Assembly (NCBI GenBank): GCA_963772335.1
Contig: CAVYXF010000015.1
Location: forward strand, 62,001 to 126,000
Reading direction: 5' to 3'
Length of the DNA stretch: 64,000 nucleotides
Origin: CAVYXF01 sp963772335
GTDB taxonomy: Bacteria > Pseudomonadota > Alphaproteobacteria > Rhizobiales > Rhodomicrobiaceae
The translations under genes were made by a program, and so were the position numbers. Below, in pieces: positions 42,071 to 51,311 of this stretch. Position 1 is the stretch's first letter, and each line of letters starts with the position of its first letter. Under the pieces are notes generated by a model. It made no database searches. It was given only the letters and a program-made list of their open reading frames with translations, and was not told the origin of the DNA.

Positions 42071-42282
42071 AACTTATGACCTTTCTCTCAATGAACCGGC
42101 GGTCGCCAGATGCGGACTTGCAGTACGACGAGGCGCGGCCCGCTCCCCCTTGGGAGAGGGGACCGGAGCTGCCGGCTACGCCTTGGCGAGCACATGCATT
42201 CTTGGCAGGCGTTACACGTTTGTTCGTTGGGCAACGGACCTGCGCCGCTGTGGACGGAAGCAGCGCCGGCCAACCTGGCGAC
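42071..42282. other. intergenic gap with partial CTCTCCC palindrome
   Basis: 212 bases between aminotransferase and pyruvyl transferase-like genes. It includes a short relic of the same palindrome family (CTCCCC at 42143-42148, GGGAGAGGGG at 42152-42161). Nothing else is recognisable. Confidence 0.4.
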
Positions 42283-43620
42283 TTAAACCTCGGGCTGATT
42301 AAAGCGCCGCTGCACGACCTGAGAAGGCCGGCCAACCAGGTAGCGCTCGGCGCCGTCCGCCAGGGCACGGGCATAGACGCCGAGCGCGCCGTCGATCGCT
42401 TCGACCGTGCGCTCGATATCCGCATCGCTATGGGAATAGCTCACCGCCAGCGATGGGGCGATAATCCTGCGTTTGATCGTCTCCTGCAGAAATAGGCTGC
42501 GGAATGCCTGGGACGGCTTGCCTTCCTGGTCGCGCGTTCCAAACAGCAAACAGCAGGGCCGGCCGATCACGGCCACATGCTTCTCGAGGCCATGCAGAGC
42601 GATCACCTCCTCGAGACCGGTTCGGAGGCGCTCGCCGACCCGGTAGAGATGCTCGATTACCGGCTCGTCGCGATAGACGCGCAGCGTGGCGATCGTGGCG
42701 GCGAGCGCGTGGGTTTCACCGCCATGCGTGGTGGAGAGCAGGAATACCCGCGGCTTGTCGTAATGATCGAGCCCGCCGAGGCGCATAAATTCCCGTTTAC
42801 CGGCCAGCGCCGAGACGGAAAAGCCGTTACCCAGTGCCTTGCCGAAGGTGGAGAGGTCCGGCGTTATGCCATAGAGTTGCTGTGCGCCGCCTTTGTGCCA
42901 GCGGAAGCCAGTGATCATCTCGTCGAGGATGAACAGCGCACCGTTCGCGTGGCAAAGGCGCTGTGCGGCATGGAGGAAATCGTCCTTCGGCTCGTCGGTG
43001 CGCACCGGCTCGAGAATTACCGCCGCAATCTCGCCGGGGTGCGCTGCAAACAGCGCCTCGAGGCTGGCGATATCGTTGTAGCGGAAGGTGACCGTCAGAT
43101 CGGTGATCGCCTTTGGGCAGCCGGCGCCCATCGGCGTCGTTCCGATGAACCAGTCGTCGACCGAAAAGAACGGATGGTCTGCGCAATAGGCGACCTTCTC
43201 GCGGCCGGTATAAGCCCGTGCAAGCTTTACAGCGGCGGAGGTGGCATCGGAGCCGTTCTTGCAGAACTTGACCATCTCCGCGCCCTCGATCAGCCCGAGA
43301 AATTCTTCGGCGCAGGTGACTTCGAGCGGGCTCGGGCGAGAGAAATTGCAGCCGCGCTGCAGCTCTGCCATCGCGGCCTCGACCACGGCGGGATAGGCAT
43401 GCCCAAGCACGACGGCACGGTTGCCCATGCCGTATTCGATATATTCATTGCCATCCATATCCCAGACATGGCTGCCTCGTCCACGCGCGATGAAGCCGGG
43501 AGCGAGCAGTGGATATTGATCGTCGCCCTTCGCATAGGTGTGCGAGCCGCCGGGAATGATCTCCTGCGCTCTTTTCTGCAGACGCCGGGAATTTGGGAAG
43601 GGAGGATTGTGAAAATTCAT
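42283..43620 (-). CDS. class III PLP aminotransferase, glutamate-1-semialdehyde mutase-like
   Basis: 445 residues of the class III fold: IPGGSHTYAKGDDQYP near the N-terminus as in HemL-like enzymes, FCKNGSDATSAAVKLAR for phosphate binding, LFILDEMITGFRWHKGG and the PLP lysine in STFGKALGNGFSVSALAGKRE. HemL-like members in polysaccharide loci act on nucleotide sugars or cyclitols rather than in heme synthesis. Here the context is glycan genes, so a surface sugar substrate is the better guess. ATG 43620 has GGAGTG upstream; the longer frame to 43722 runs through AT-rich control DNA. The C-terminal part continues the normal fold to full length. Confidence 0.87.
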   Translation of the reverse strand: MNFHNPPFPNSRRLQKRAQEIIPGGSHTYAKGDDQYPLLAPGFIARGRGSHVWDMDGNEYIEYGMGNRAVVLGHAYPAVVEAAMAELQRGCNFSRPSPLEVTCAEEFLGLIEGAEMVKFCKNGSDATSAAVKLARAYTGREKVAYCADHPFFSVDDWFIGTTPMGAGCPKAITDLTVTFRYNDIASLEALFAAHPGEIAAVILEPVRTDEPKDDFLHAAQRLCHANGALFILDEMITGFRWHKGGAQQLYGITPDLSTFGKALGNGFSVSALAGKREFMRLGGLDHYDKPRVFLLSTTHGGETHALAATIATLRVYRDEPVIEHLYRVGERLRTGLEEVIALHGLEKHVAVIGRPCCLLFGTRDQEGKPSQAFRSLFLQETIKRRIIAPSLAVSYSHSDADIERTVEAIDGALGVYARALADGAERYLVGRPSQVVQRRFNQPEV

Positions 43621-43648
43621 GCTGACACTCCGACCAACATTTATAAAA

Positions 43649-43697
43649 ATACTAGTCCATTTAGTATGGAGGCCGAATATATTCAGACATTTAGTAT
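43649..43697 (-). promoter_or_regulatory. operator-like repeats in AT-rich promoter of aminotransferase
   Basis: CATTTAGTAT occurs twice, at 43658-43667 and 43688-43697, exactly 30 bases apart (three helical turns). The first copy also forms an inverted repeat with ATACTA at 43649-43654. The repeats lie 38-77 bases before the start codon in a stretch much richer in A+T than the surroundings. This arrangement is typical of a dimeric regulator bound at spaced sites; the regulator is not in the window. Confidence 0.5.
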
Positions 43698-43721
43698 TAA
43701 TATTGCCAGATTGGCAGAACA

Positions 43722-45164
43722 TTAACTTTCTGGGAACAGCGCTTTATGGCGGTTCTTGAATTCGGACGAGCCGGCAATAGCGGCGATCAGCGCGAGCCGG
43801 CTCAGCCGTTCATCCTTGAGCGCAGCCTCATAGTCGCTCTTGCCCCGCCCGTCCGGGTCACGGCCGAGCAGCAGGCGATAGGCCAGCACGACGAAACGTT
43901 CATCGCTCAGGAAAGGAATGCGATAGCGCGTCCTGAACTCGTCCGAATCCGCCATCGCTTGCAGCAGCTTGGCAGTGGATGCCCCTTCGCGCCGTTTGGC
44001 TGTCCAGCTGTGCAGCCCGCCGGCATCGGCCTCTCGTGACAACAGCAAGCAATAGAGGTAAGCGATCTGGCCTTCAGGGGGTGGCCGGTTTTCCATCATG
44101 CGCTCGAGCGCACAGCTACGCTCGACGCGCGGCAATCCGTCCTCACCACGCACCACCGCGCGGGCAGCATCATAGGCCGGCTTCGGCGCTGCGGGCTGCC
44201 AGCCCTTTCCTTGCGCCTTCTTCAGTCTGACGAGGCCCATGACTGCCTCCATGTTCGGCGCCCAATACGGCTCGTCAAACAGCTCGTAGATGTGGACAGC
44301 TTCGAGCTTGTAGCGGGGAGCAAGCTCCGCGAGGCGGTCCATCCAGCGCCGGATGCCATTCGCCTGTTGGCGTTCGCTCGCCTCGCTGCCGCGCGGATGG
44401 TTCATCTCCGTCACCCAGATCGGCTTGCCAAAGCTGCTCAGCGTCTTGAACGCCCATTCCGGGTCTTCGCCATACATATGCCAGACGGAGATGTCCCATT
44501 TGATGCCGTCCCGGCGCATGCGCTCGAAGGCGCTGATATGGCCCCATCCCGCCGTGCCCATGGCCTTGCGCGCGCTGGGGTCTGCGGCTGATGCCCCTTC
44601 CGACATGCCTTTCAGAACAGCGCTGACCTTCGCCCAGCGCGGACCATAATAGTCGAGCACGTCATTGCCGCCCGCCGGTCCCCAGCTGCAATCATATTGC
44701 TTGCCGTCGTCCCGGATCTCGCAGGGTTTGATGATCGCGTAGTTCTCCAGCTCATTGCCCAGCTCCCAGACCTTGATGCGGCCCTTCAATCGCGACATCA
44801 GCGCAAAGGTGAAATCGTAGGCTTTTCGCTGAAGGTCTTCGGCAGAGAGCGTGTCGAGATCCAGGGTGGGGGTGAGCACGGGCAGGATCGCAATGCCGAG
44901 CGGCTCAGCCTTCGAGATCAACTCGGAGAGCGCCGGCGCGGAGCCGAGGTCGGAGATGTTCACGCGGTAGGATTTCAGCCCGAGATCCTGGAGAAAGCCG
45001 AGCTGCGCATCGACCGAGACGCCCTCATAGGCGGTGAAAGGGTGGCCGTTGGCGCCCCAGATGAGCTCCGCCTTCGCCGGCAGGGCGAGCGTTGCAGCGA
45101 GGGCAAACCAGATCGAAACGCAAAACATGCGCAGGCGAGGCGCATGCCCGCAGGCTGAGAACAT
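43722..45164 (-). CDS. secreted glycoside hydrolase-like TIM barrel with DUF4214 tail
   Basis: About 480 residues: signal peptide (cut near PAKA-E), a TIM-barrel glycosidase-like domain (about 35-330) with the acid/base Glu in VWELGNELENY and the nucleophile Glu in IWVTEMNHPRG, and two DUF4214 units (about 370-480: YCLLLSREADAGGL and YRLLLGRDPDGRG). DUF4214 is common at the ends of secreted carbohydrate-active proteins. Clan GH-A hydrolases cut beta-linked glycans; the family number cannot be fixed by eye. Several starts are possible (45164, 45128), none with a clear ribosome site. The gene ends about 100 bases upstream of the aminotransferase start and probably forms one unit with it. Confidence 0.8.
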   Translation of the reverse strand: MFSACGHAPRLRMFCVSIWFALAATLALPAKAELIWGANGHPFTAYEGVSVDAQLGFLQDLGLKSYRVNISDLGSAPALSELISKAEPLGIAILPVLTPTLDLDTLSAEDLQRKAYDFTFALMSRLKGRIKVWELGNELENYAIIKPCEIRDDGKQYDCSWGPAGGNDVLDYYGPRWAKVSAVLKGMSEGASAADPSARKAMGTAGWGHISAFERMRRDGIKWDISVWHMYGEDPEWAFKTLSSFGKPIWVTEMNHPRGSEASERQQANGIRRWMDRLAELAPRYKLEAVHIYELFDEPYWAPNMEAVMGLVRLKKAQGKGWQPAAPKPAYDAARAVVRGEDGLPRVERSCALERMMENRPPPEGQIAYLYCLLLSREADAGGLHSWTAKRREGASTAKLLQAMADSDEFRTRYRIPFLSDERFVVLAYRLLLGRDPDGRGKSDYEAALKDERLSRLALIAAIAGSSEFKNRHKALFPES

Positions 45165-45352
45165 CGGTGAGCACAATCGAAAGTTGCGGCTAGGCCGACC
45201 TTAACTCGCCAGTCAGCGCTGCGCTATCCCGTAGTTGCTGCCTTGGGGAAACAACACCAAAGAGTGTTAACAAGCGGGCCGGGCTTGCGGCATCGGGTGT
45301 GCCCGCCCTCAACCCTCGTCGGTTAAATGAAGCAGTACTGGCACAGCCGGCA

Positions 45353-45775
45353 TCACTTGACCCGGGTCCAGGTCGGCCCCTGGCAAATCAATCCGCCGAG
45401 CACGCAGCCCTGCAGCTTGAGCGTGTTCTTATCGGCGACGGTAACGGTTCCATTATAGGTCTCGCCGTCCTGCGTGTTGTAGAGCTTGCCGCTCCAGCTA
45501 TTCGCACCAGTCTTTTTCGCCCCATTCATGATGACGACGCCTACGACTGGCCGCGACCGCAGCTTCGGATCGGGATTCTTCTCGTCTTTCCGGCCGGGCT
45601 CGGCGACTTTGACAACCTTAGCGCACAGCCCGCCGCCGCAAGAATAGACATTAATGAGCGAACCATTCTCCGGATGGCGCCATGTGCCGAAGGCATCCTC
45701 CGCCGTCTGCGCCATCGCCACACTGCCAGCGAGCATTGCTGTGCCGAAAAACAGCGCTGTCCAAGCGAACCGCAT
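45353..45775 (-). CDS. DUF2147 secreted protein
   Basis: 140 residues: signal peptide (1-22, cut after AMA), then DUF2147: GTWRHPENGSLINVYSCGG, a stretch with PDPKLRSRPVVGVVIM, YNTQDGETYNGTVTV and a Cys-rich end (GCVLGGLICQGPTWTRV). Members are small periplasmic or outer-membrane beta-rich proteins of unknown function. ATG 45775 gives a proper signal peptide; the open frame upstream does not. Stands alone. Confidence 0.85.
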   Translation of the reverse strand: MRFAWTALFFGTAMLAGSVAMAQTAEDAFGTWRHPENGSLINVYSCGGGLCAKVVKVAEPGRKDEKNPDPKLRSRPVVGVVIMNGAKKTGANSWSGKLYNTQDGETYNGTVTVADKNTLKLQGCVLGGLICQGPTWTRVK

Positions 45776-45939
45776 GTTCGTCCTCCCCGTTCTTACGATC
45801 TTATGATTGGCGCCGGCTAAGCCGCCGGCACTGAGGCGCGCGATATTAGCAGGCTCGCGGCCATAATATAGGGAAGGCAAGTAGCAGCCTAGGCTGGCAT
45901 GCTACCTATCACAGCAATGCACAAAAAAGCGGGTAATGC

Positions 45940-46302
45940 TTAGGTCTTCACTGGGGTGATCGCCACCGACTCCCCGCAACCGCAAGCACTGGTTTGATTG
46001 GGATTGTGGAAGACGAAGCCGGAGGTGAATTTATCCGTGCGGTAGTCCATCTCCGTTCCGAGCAGGAACAGGATAGCCTTGGGTTCGATAAAGATCGTCA
46101 CGCCCTTGTCTTCGATGGTCTCGTCGCCGGGCTGGGCAGCTTCCGCGTATTCCATAGTATATTCCATGCCGGCGCAGCCGCCCTTCTTGATCCCGACCCG
46201 CAGACCGGAAACCGGCGTCGGACTGTTGGACATGATCGACTTGATGCGGTTTGCTGCGGCCTCGCTCAGGCTCATTACTCTGGGTGTTGCTCGTCCGGCC
46301 AT
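45940..46302 (-). CDS. A-type iron-sulfur carrier protein (SufA/IscA family)
   Basis: 120 residues with the three cluster-binding cysteines Cys43, Cys107 and Cys109 (the last two in CGCGES). A-type carriers move Fe-S clusters from the scaffold to apoproteins. The length and N-terminal tail fit the SufA-like member found at the end of suf operons in rhizobia, but no suf genes are visible here, so it is either separate or the suf operon lies apart. Downstream (45776-45939) nothing else is seen. Confidence 0.9.
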   Translation of the reverse strand: MAGRATPRVMSLSEAAANRIKSIMSNSPTPVSGLRVGIKKGGCAGMEYTMEYAEAAQPGDETIEDKGVTIFIEPKAILFLLGTEMDYRTDKFTSGFVFHNPNQTSACGCGESVAITPVKT

Positions 46303-46511
46303 ACCATACCCCTTTGCTGCAGCTAATATGTGCGCGCTCCCGCCCGGGAATGCAAGTGTGGCGGAAACCTGAAATGAATGTGCGCAAAGCGGAGTGTTCC
46401 CAGCGCCCGGTTATGAAAATTGTGGCAGCCGCTCACCGGAAACAGTAACTTGGCTGGCTTGTTATTCGTACAGAGCCTCGCAAGCGCAACACATTCGCCG
46501 CCGGCGGGACT

Positions 46512-47504
46512 ATGGACGATCGCGCCCCTTCCGATCCCACATTGCACGAGCCAGAGCCACCGGTTGAGTCTGTCGAGTCTTCACCTCTCCAGGCGGTTGT
46601 AAGCGCTTCCGCGGACCAGCCGCTTTGGGGAATGGCCGCCGCGGTCGGGGCCTTCCTGATGCTGAGCACGATGAGCCTGCTCGCTAAGCTGCTCAGCGAA
46701 CGTCATGCGATCATCGAAATTGCATTCTGGCGCAACCTGATCGGCCTTTTGCCGTTCGTCGTGCTGATCTTCGGCTTCGGCCGGCGCGACACCTTAAGGG
46801 TTAAAAGCAAGCCGGGCATCGTGATCACGCGCTCGGTCATCGCCACCGCCAGCGTGATCTGCCTTTTCGCTGCGTTCTCTTTGCTGCCGCTCGCCGACGC
46901 CACCGCGTTCATCTTCACCTCCGCCCTTTTCGTCCCGGTTTTCGGCTATTTTTTTCTCGGGGAGCGAGTTGGCGTTTACCGCTGGAGCGCGATACTGGTC
47001 GGCTTTGCCGGGGTGCTGGTGATTGCACAGCCGAGCGGGAATTGGAATCTGGCTGGCATACTGTTCGCCCTGGCCGGCGCCGTATTAAATGCGACACTCA
47101 GCACCATGCTGCGCTTGCTCGGCCGCACCGAGCGTCAGGATACGCTGACTTTCTATCTGCTGTTCGTCGGATTGCTGCTCGTGACACCGGTCATGCCGTT
47201 CATCGCCGTGACGCCGACAAAGGCTGAGATTCCCCTGCTGATTGGCCTCGGTCTCTCCGGCTTTTCCATGCAGCTCCTGCTTTCGACCGCGTTCAAATAT
47301 GCGCCGGCTGCTCTTGCTGCACTGTTCAGCTACACTCAGATCGTCTGGGCAACGCTGTTCGGTTGGGCAATCTTCAGCGAGTGGCCGGCGCCGCACATTC
47401 TGATCGGCACGGCCATCATCGTGACCGCCAGCGTATTCGTTGTCCTGCGCGAGAATTATCTTGCACGCAAAGGCCGGCTGCCGCGTGAACCGGCAGTGGA
47501 ATAA
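46512..47504 (+). CDS. EamA/DMT-family membrane transporter
   Basis: 330 residues with ten membrane helices in two EamA halves (about 35-170 and 180-310); PVFGYFFLGERVGVYRWSAILVGFAGVLV closes the first half and the matching IVWATLFGWAIFSEWP the second. The short acidic N-terminus is cytoplasmic. Drug/metabolite transporters of this type export amino acids, nucleotides or other small metabolites; the substrate is unknown. Divergent from the Fe-S carrier. Confidence 0.88.
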   Translation: MDDRAPSDPTLHEPEPPVESVESSPLQAVVSASADQPLWGMAAAVGAFLMLSTMSLLAKLLSERHAIIEIAFWRNLIGLLPFVVLIFGFGRRDTLRVKSKPGIVITRSVIATASVICLFAAFSLLPLADATAFIFTSALFVPVFGYFFLGERVGVYRWSAILVGFAGVLVIAQPSGNWNLAGILFALAGAVLNATLSTMLRLLGRTERQDTLTFYLLFVGLLLVTPVMPFIAVTPTKAEIPLLIGLGLSGFSMQLLLSTAFKYAPAALAALFSYTQIVWATLFGWAIFSEWPAPHILIGTAIIVTASVFVVLRENYLARKGRLPREPAVE

Positions 47505-47679
47505 GCCAATCCACTTGGATAGCCAGGACATTCCATCAGCAAGAGGGGATAATGAGGGAAAAACCCGCCCCTTAGCCTGTCCGCTTGTGTCATTCTCAGT
47601 CGCCTTTTATATAGAGATGTAAGTTATCGCGCCGCGAAAACGCCGCGCTTGCCCAGCAGCCTTATTCAACGGAAGCTGA

Positions 47680-48990
47680 ATGTCGGGATCAAATGCCTTG
47701 GCGGCCTCGCCGCTCGAGAATACCTTTTTTTCCCAGTCGCTCGCGGAGAGTGATCCTGAACTCTTTGACGCCGTCGGCAAGGAGCTGAAGCGCCAGCAGC
47801 ACGAAATCGAGCTGATCGCGTCCGAGAACATCGTCTCTCGCGCCGTGCTGGAAGCGGCTGGCACAGTCCTCACCAACAAATATGCCGAAGGTTATCCAGG
47901 TAAGCGCTATTATGGCGGCTGCCAATTCGTGGATATCGCTGAAAGTCTTGCCATCGACCGGGCCAAGCGTCTGTTCGACTGCAGCTACGCCAATGTGCAG
48001 CCGCATTCAGGATCGCAGGCCAATCAGGGCGTGATGCTGGCTCTTGCCGAGCCGGGCGATGTTATTGTCGGCATGAGCCTGGCGGCGGGGGGCCACCTCA
48101 CCCATGGCGCGGCGCCGAACCTCTCCGGCAAATGGTTCAAGGCCGTGCAATATGGTGTATCGCGCGAGGATAACCGCATCGACTTCGACGAGGTCGATCG
48201 CCTCGCCAAAGAGCACAAGCCGAGCATCATTATCGCTGGCGGCTCGGCCTACCCGCGCACCATCGATTTCGCCCGTTTCCGATCGATTGCCGAAAGTGTC
48301 GGTGCCTTTTTCATGGTCGACATGGCGCATTTCGCCGGGCTCGTCGCCGCTGGGGTCCATCCGAGCCCGCTGCCCCACGCCCATGTCGTGACCACCACCA
48401 CCCATAAAACGCTGCGCGGCCCACGCGGCGGCATGATCCTCACCAATGACGAGGCGATCGCCAAGCGTATCAATTCGGCGATGTTCCCGGGACTTCAGGG
48501 CGGGCCGCTGATGCATATCATCGCGGCCAAGGCGGTGGCATTTGGTGAAGCGCTCCGGCCGAGCTTCACCACCTATGCGCAGAACGTCATCGCCAACGCC
48601 AAGGCGCTGGGCGAAGCCCTCGCCTCGGCCGGGTATGGTCTTGTAACCGGCGGCACCGACACGCATCTGATACTCGTCGATCTCAGGCCCAAAGGTCTGA
48701 CCGGCAAGGTCGCGGAGGCCGCGCTCGGCCGCGCGAATATCACCTGCAACAAGAATGCTGTACCATTCGATCCGGAGAAGCCTTTTGTTACCTCCGGCAT
48801 TCGCCTTGGATCGCCGGCGGGCACCACGCGTGGTTTCGGCCAGGCCCAGTTCCGCGACATTGGCCGGATGATTGCCGAAGTGCTCGACGGGGTAGTCGCG
48901 AACGGCGACAAAGGCAATGGCCAGATCGAAGCACGGGTGCAGCGCGAGGCGGTCGAGCTCTGCGATCGCTTTCCGATCTACAGCACGTAA
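47680..48990 (+). CDS. glyA: serine hydroxymethyltransferase
   Basis: 436 residues. It interconverts serine and glycine with tetrahydrofolate and feeds one-carbon units to purine, thymidylate and methionine synthesis. Conserved features: NKYAEGYPGKRYYGG, the PLP lysine in TTTHKTLRGPRGG, and the SGxR-type end in VTSGIRLGSPAGTTRGF. It opens the conserved alphaproteobacterial cluster with nrdR and rib genes; nrdR starts 24 bases later. The upstream gap (47505-47679) contains a TATATAG stretch that may be a -10 region; no riboswitch was recognised. Confidence 0.96.
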   Translation: MSGSNALAASPLENTFFSQSLAESDPELFDAVGKELKRQQHEIELIASENIVSRAVLEAAGTVLTNKYAEGYPGKRYYGGCQFVDIAESLAIDRAKRLFDCSYANVQPHSGSQANQGVMLALAEPGDVIVGMSLAAGGHLTHGAAPNLSGKWFKAVQYGVSREDNRIDFDEVDRLAKEHKPSIIIAGGSAYPRTIDFARFRSIAESVGAFFMVDMAHFAGLVAAGVHPSPLPHAHVVTTTTHKTLRGPRGGMILTNDEAIAKRINSAMFPGLQGGPLMHIIAAKAVAFGEALRPSFTTYAQNVIANAKALGEALASAGYGLVTGGTDTHLILVDLRPKGLTGKVAEAALGRANITCNKNAVPFDPEKPFVTSGIRLGSPAGTTRGFGQAQFRDIGRMIAEVLDGVVANGDKGNGQIEARVQREAVELCDRFPIYST

Positions 48991-49014
48991 CGCGTAGGAA
49001 TTGGCAGGCCTGGA

Positions 49015-49545
49015 ATGCGATGCCCTTATTGCGGTGTCAATGATACACAGGTGAAGGATTCCCGCCCCACCGAAGACAATACGGCGATCCGGCGCCGGCG
49101 GTTTTGTCCGCATTGCGGGGAGCGGTTCACGACCTTTGAACGTGTGCAGTTGCGCGAGCTGACCGTGGTCAAGCGCAGCGGCCGGCGCGTACCTTTCGAT
49201 CGCGATAAGCTGACACGCTCGATCCAGATTGCGTTGCGCAAGCGGCCTTTCGACCAGGAAGGCATCGACCGGCTGGTGAGTTTGATCGTACGCGAGCTGG
49301 AGGGCTTAGGGGAAAGCGAGATCTCCTCGCAAACCATCGGTGAGATGGTGATGGAGGAGTTGCGCAAGCTCGATCCCGTTGCCTATGTGCGATTTGCTTC
49401 GGTCTATAAAAATTTCCGCGAAGCGCGCGATTTCGAGACGGTGCTCGGCGAAATCTCCAGCGGTGTCACGGCGCCGCGCCCGCCCGGCAGCAAGCCCGAG
49501 GAAAGGCTAAGACCAATAGGCATCACGACCGATGAGCGGCATTAG
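49015..49545 (+). CDS. nrdR: transcriptional repressor NrdR
   Basis: 176 residues: zinc ribbon with Cys3, Cys6, Cys31 and Cys34, followed by the ATP-cone (about 50-140) that senses ATP/dATP. NrdR represses ribonucleotide reductase genes when dATP is high. The Arg-rich TAIRRRRFC segment of the ribbon contacts DNA. Slightly longer C-terminus than the E. coli protein. It overlaps ribD by 14 bases, which places it within the riboflavin operon. Confidence 0.95.
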   Translation: MRCPYCGVNDTQVKDSRPTEDNTAIRRRRFCPHCGERFTTFERVQLRELTVVKRSGRRVPFDRDKLTRSIQIALRKRPFDQEGIDRLVSLIVRELEGLGESEISSQTIGEMVMEELRKLDPVAYVRFASVYKNFREARDFETVLGEISSGVTAPRPPGSKPEERLRPIGITTDERH

Positions 49546-50692
49546 CCGCCCTCCGGGAGAGGCCCAAACCGCGCTGCAGCTACCCCATCATGTTTCGGCC
49601 ATGACTTTGGCGTTGTCGCTCGGCAGGCGTGGGCTGGGCACGTGCTGGCCGAACCCTTCGGTCGGTGTCGTGGTCGCCGATAGCCTCAGCGGCCGCATTA
49701 TCAGCTGTGCATGGACGGCGCGCGGCGGACGTCCGCACGCCGAAGCCATCGCGCTGGCCGCCGCCGGGGAGGCGGCGCGCGGCTCGACCGTCTATACCAC
49801 GCTGGAGCCGTGCTCGCATTGGGGCAAGACCCCGCCTTGCGCCGATGCGCTCGTTGCAGCGGGAATTAGGCGCCTCGTTTATGGTGCGGTCGATCCCGAT
49901 CCGCGTGTGGCGGGAAAGGGCCTTGCCCGTTTGCGCAGCCATGGCGTCGAGGTGATCGAGGGTCCGTTCCCCCAAGCTGCAAGATGGCTGGCGATCGGTC
50001 ATTCCTTGCGGGTCAGCCGCGGCCGGCCCTTCGTCCAGCTCAAGCTGGCAGTGGATGTGGATGGTCTCATTCCCGCCGGCGATGGCGCGCCGCAGTTCGT
50101 CACCGGCGAGGAGGCGCGCGGGCTTGCTCACCTCGTTCGCGCTGAAGCGGACGCTATTCTCGTCGGACGCGGCACCGTCGAAGCGGACGATGCGGAGCTG
50201 ACCTGCCGTTTGCCGGGCCTTGCCGACCGCTCGCCAGTCCGCGTCGTGCTGTCGCGCCAGGCACGCCTGCCCCGTCAGGCAAGAATGTTGCGCAGCATCG
50301 CGACTTATCCCATCTGGCTGATCTGTGCCGCTGATGCCCCTGCTGAAGACAGGGCGGAGCTGGAACGTCTAGGCGTCGTCGTCATTCCCGTCCGGACCGG
50401 CGCCGGTGATCCGACCGATATGGAAATAGCAATGCGCGCCCTCGCTGAGCGCGGCATCACCCGCGTCCTGGTTGAGGGCGGCCCGCAAATTGCCGCCAGT
50501 TGCCTCGCCGCCGATCTGATCGACGAGGCGCTGATTTTCGAAGCTGCCATACGCAGCCAGGGCAAGGCCATCCGCCTCTTTGCGCCGGTCGGCATCAGCG
50601 CGGTTAAGCAGCGTGAAAATCTCGGCCTCTACGGCGAAAGACTGATTGGCCGAGATCGTCTTTCTGTCTACCGCCGCGCCGAATTCTGTTAG
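49532..50692 (+). CDS. ribD: bifunctional riboflavin deaminase/reductase RibD
   Basis: 386 residues. The N-terminal deaminase domain (about 20-160) has zinc motifs HAEAIAL and PCSHWGKTPPC; the C-terminal reductase (about 165-380) has LKLAVDVDG, VGRGTVEADDAEL and LVEGGPQIAASCL. It catalyses two successive steps after GTP opening in flavin synthesis. In the reductase domain the usual LSLDGR is LAVDVDG, a small departure. The start overlaps nrdR. Confidence 0.93.
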   Translation: MSGISRPPGEAQTALQLPHHVSAMTLALSLGRRGLGTCWPNPSVGVVVADSLSGRIISCAWTARGGRPHAEAIALAAAGEAARGSTVYTTLEPCSHWGKTPPCADALVAAGIRRLVYGAVDPDPRVAGKGLARLRSHGVEVIEGPFPQAARWLAIGHSLRVSRGRPFVQLKLAVDVDGLIPAGDGAPQFVTGEEARGLAHLVRAEADAILVGRGTVEADDAELTCRLPGLADRSPVRVVLSRQARLPRQARMLRSIATYPIWLICAADAPAEDRAELERLGVVVIPVRTGAGDPTDMEIAMRALAERGITRVLVEGGPQIAASCLAADLIDEALIFEAAIRSQGKAIRLFAPVGISAVKQRENLGLYGERLIGRDRLSVYRRAEFC

Positions 50693-50702
50693 GAAGAAAC
50701 GC

Positions 50703-51311
50703 ATGTTCACTGGGATCGTCAGCGATGTAGGCCTTGTCAGAGGCGCCGACCGGGGGCGCTTTCGCATTGGCTGCGCGTATGATGCTACTTCGATTGCGAT
50801 CGGCGCCTCGATCGCCTGCGACGGCTGCTGCCTCACCGTCACCCATGTCGAGGTGGATAGCAGCGGCCAGACGGTGTTCGATGTCGAGGCCTCGAATGAG
50901 ACCCTGTCGCGCACGGTGCTCGGCAAATGGCATGTCGGACGGCGGATCAATCTCGAGCGCTCGCTCAAGGCCGGCGACGAGCTTGGCGGTCATATCGTCA
51001 GCGGGCATGTCGATGGAGTGGCCGAGATCGTCTCGCGCAGGGCCGACGGCTCATCTATGCGTTATGAAATTGCCGCGCCCGCCTCGCTTGCCCATTTCAT
51101 TGCGCCGAAAGGATCGGTCGCGCTTGATGGAACCTCGCTCACCGTCAATAGCGTAAGCGGCAAACTCTTCACTGTGAACATCATCCCGCATACTCTCGCC
51201 GTGACCACTTGGGGGCAGAAGGCTCCTGGAGATGTGCTGAATATGGAAGTCGACTTGATCGCCCGCTATGTGGCACGGCTGATGGGCAAAACCGACGGGG
51301 CCGAACGGTGA
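50703..51311 (+). CDS. ribE: riboflavin synthase alpha chain
   Basis: 202 residues with two lumazine-binding barrels. The N-terminal MFTGIV is diagnostic, with the repeat motifs CDGCCLTVTHV in the first half and LDGTSLTVNSV in the second. It converts two 6,7-dimethyl-8-ribityllumazine to riboflavin. AGGAAG precedes ATG 50703. Its stop codon overlaps the GTG start of the next gene. Confidence 0.95.
   Translation: MFTGIVSDVGLVRGADRGRFRIGCAYDATSIAIGASIACDGCCLTVTHVEVDSSGQTVFDVEASNETLSRTVLGKWHVGRRINLERSLKAGDELGGHIVSGHVDGVAEIVSRRADGSSMRYEIAAPASLAHFIAPKGSVALDGTSLTVNSVSGKLFTVNIIPHTLAVTTWGQKAPGDVLNMEVDLIARYVARLMGKTDGAER

Noticed and set aside
42577..43725. 382-codon open frame opposite the aminotransferase
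   Set aside because: Antisense shadow of a complete PLP enzyme; it also runs into the AT-rich promoter without a ribosome site.
50600..50703. FMN riboswitch ahead of the riboflavin genes
   Set aside because: The rib genes overlap or nearly touch, leaving no room for the aptamer, and no RFN-like conserved boxes are seen here or before glyA.
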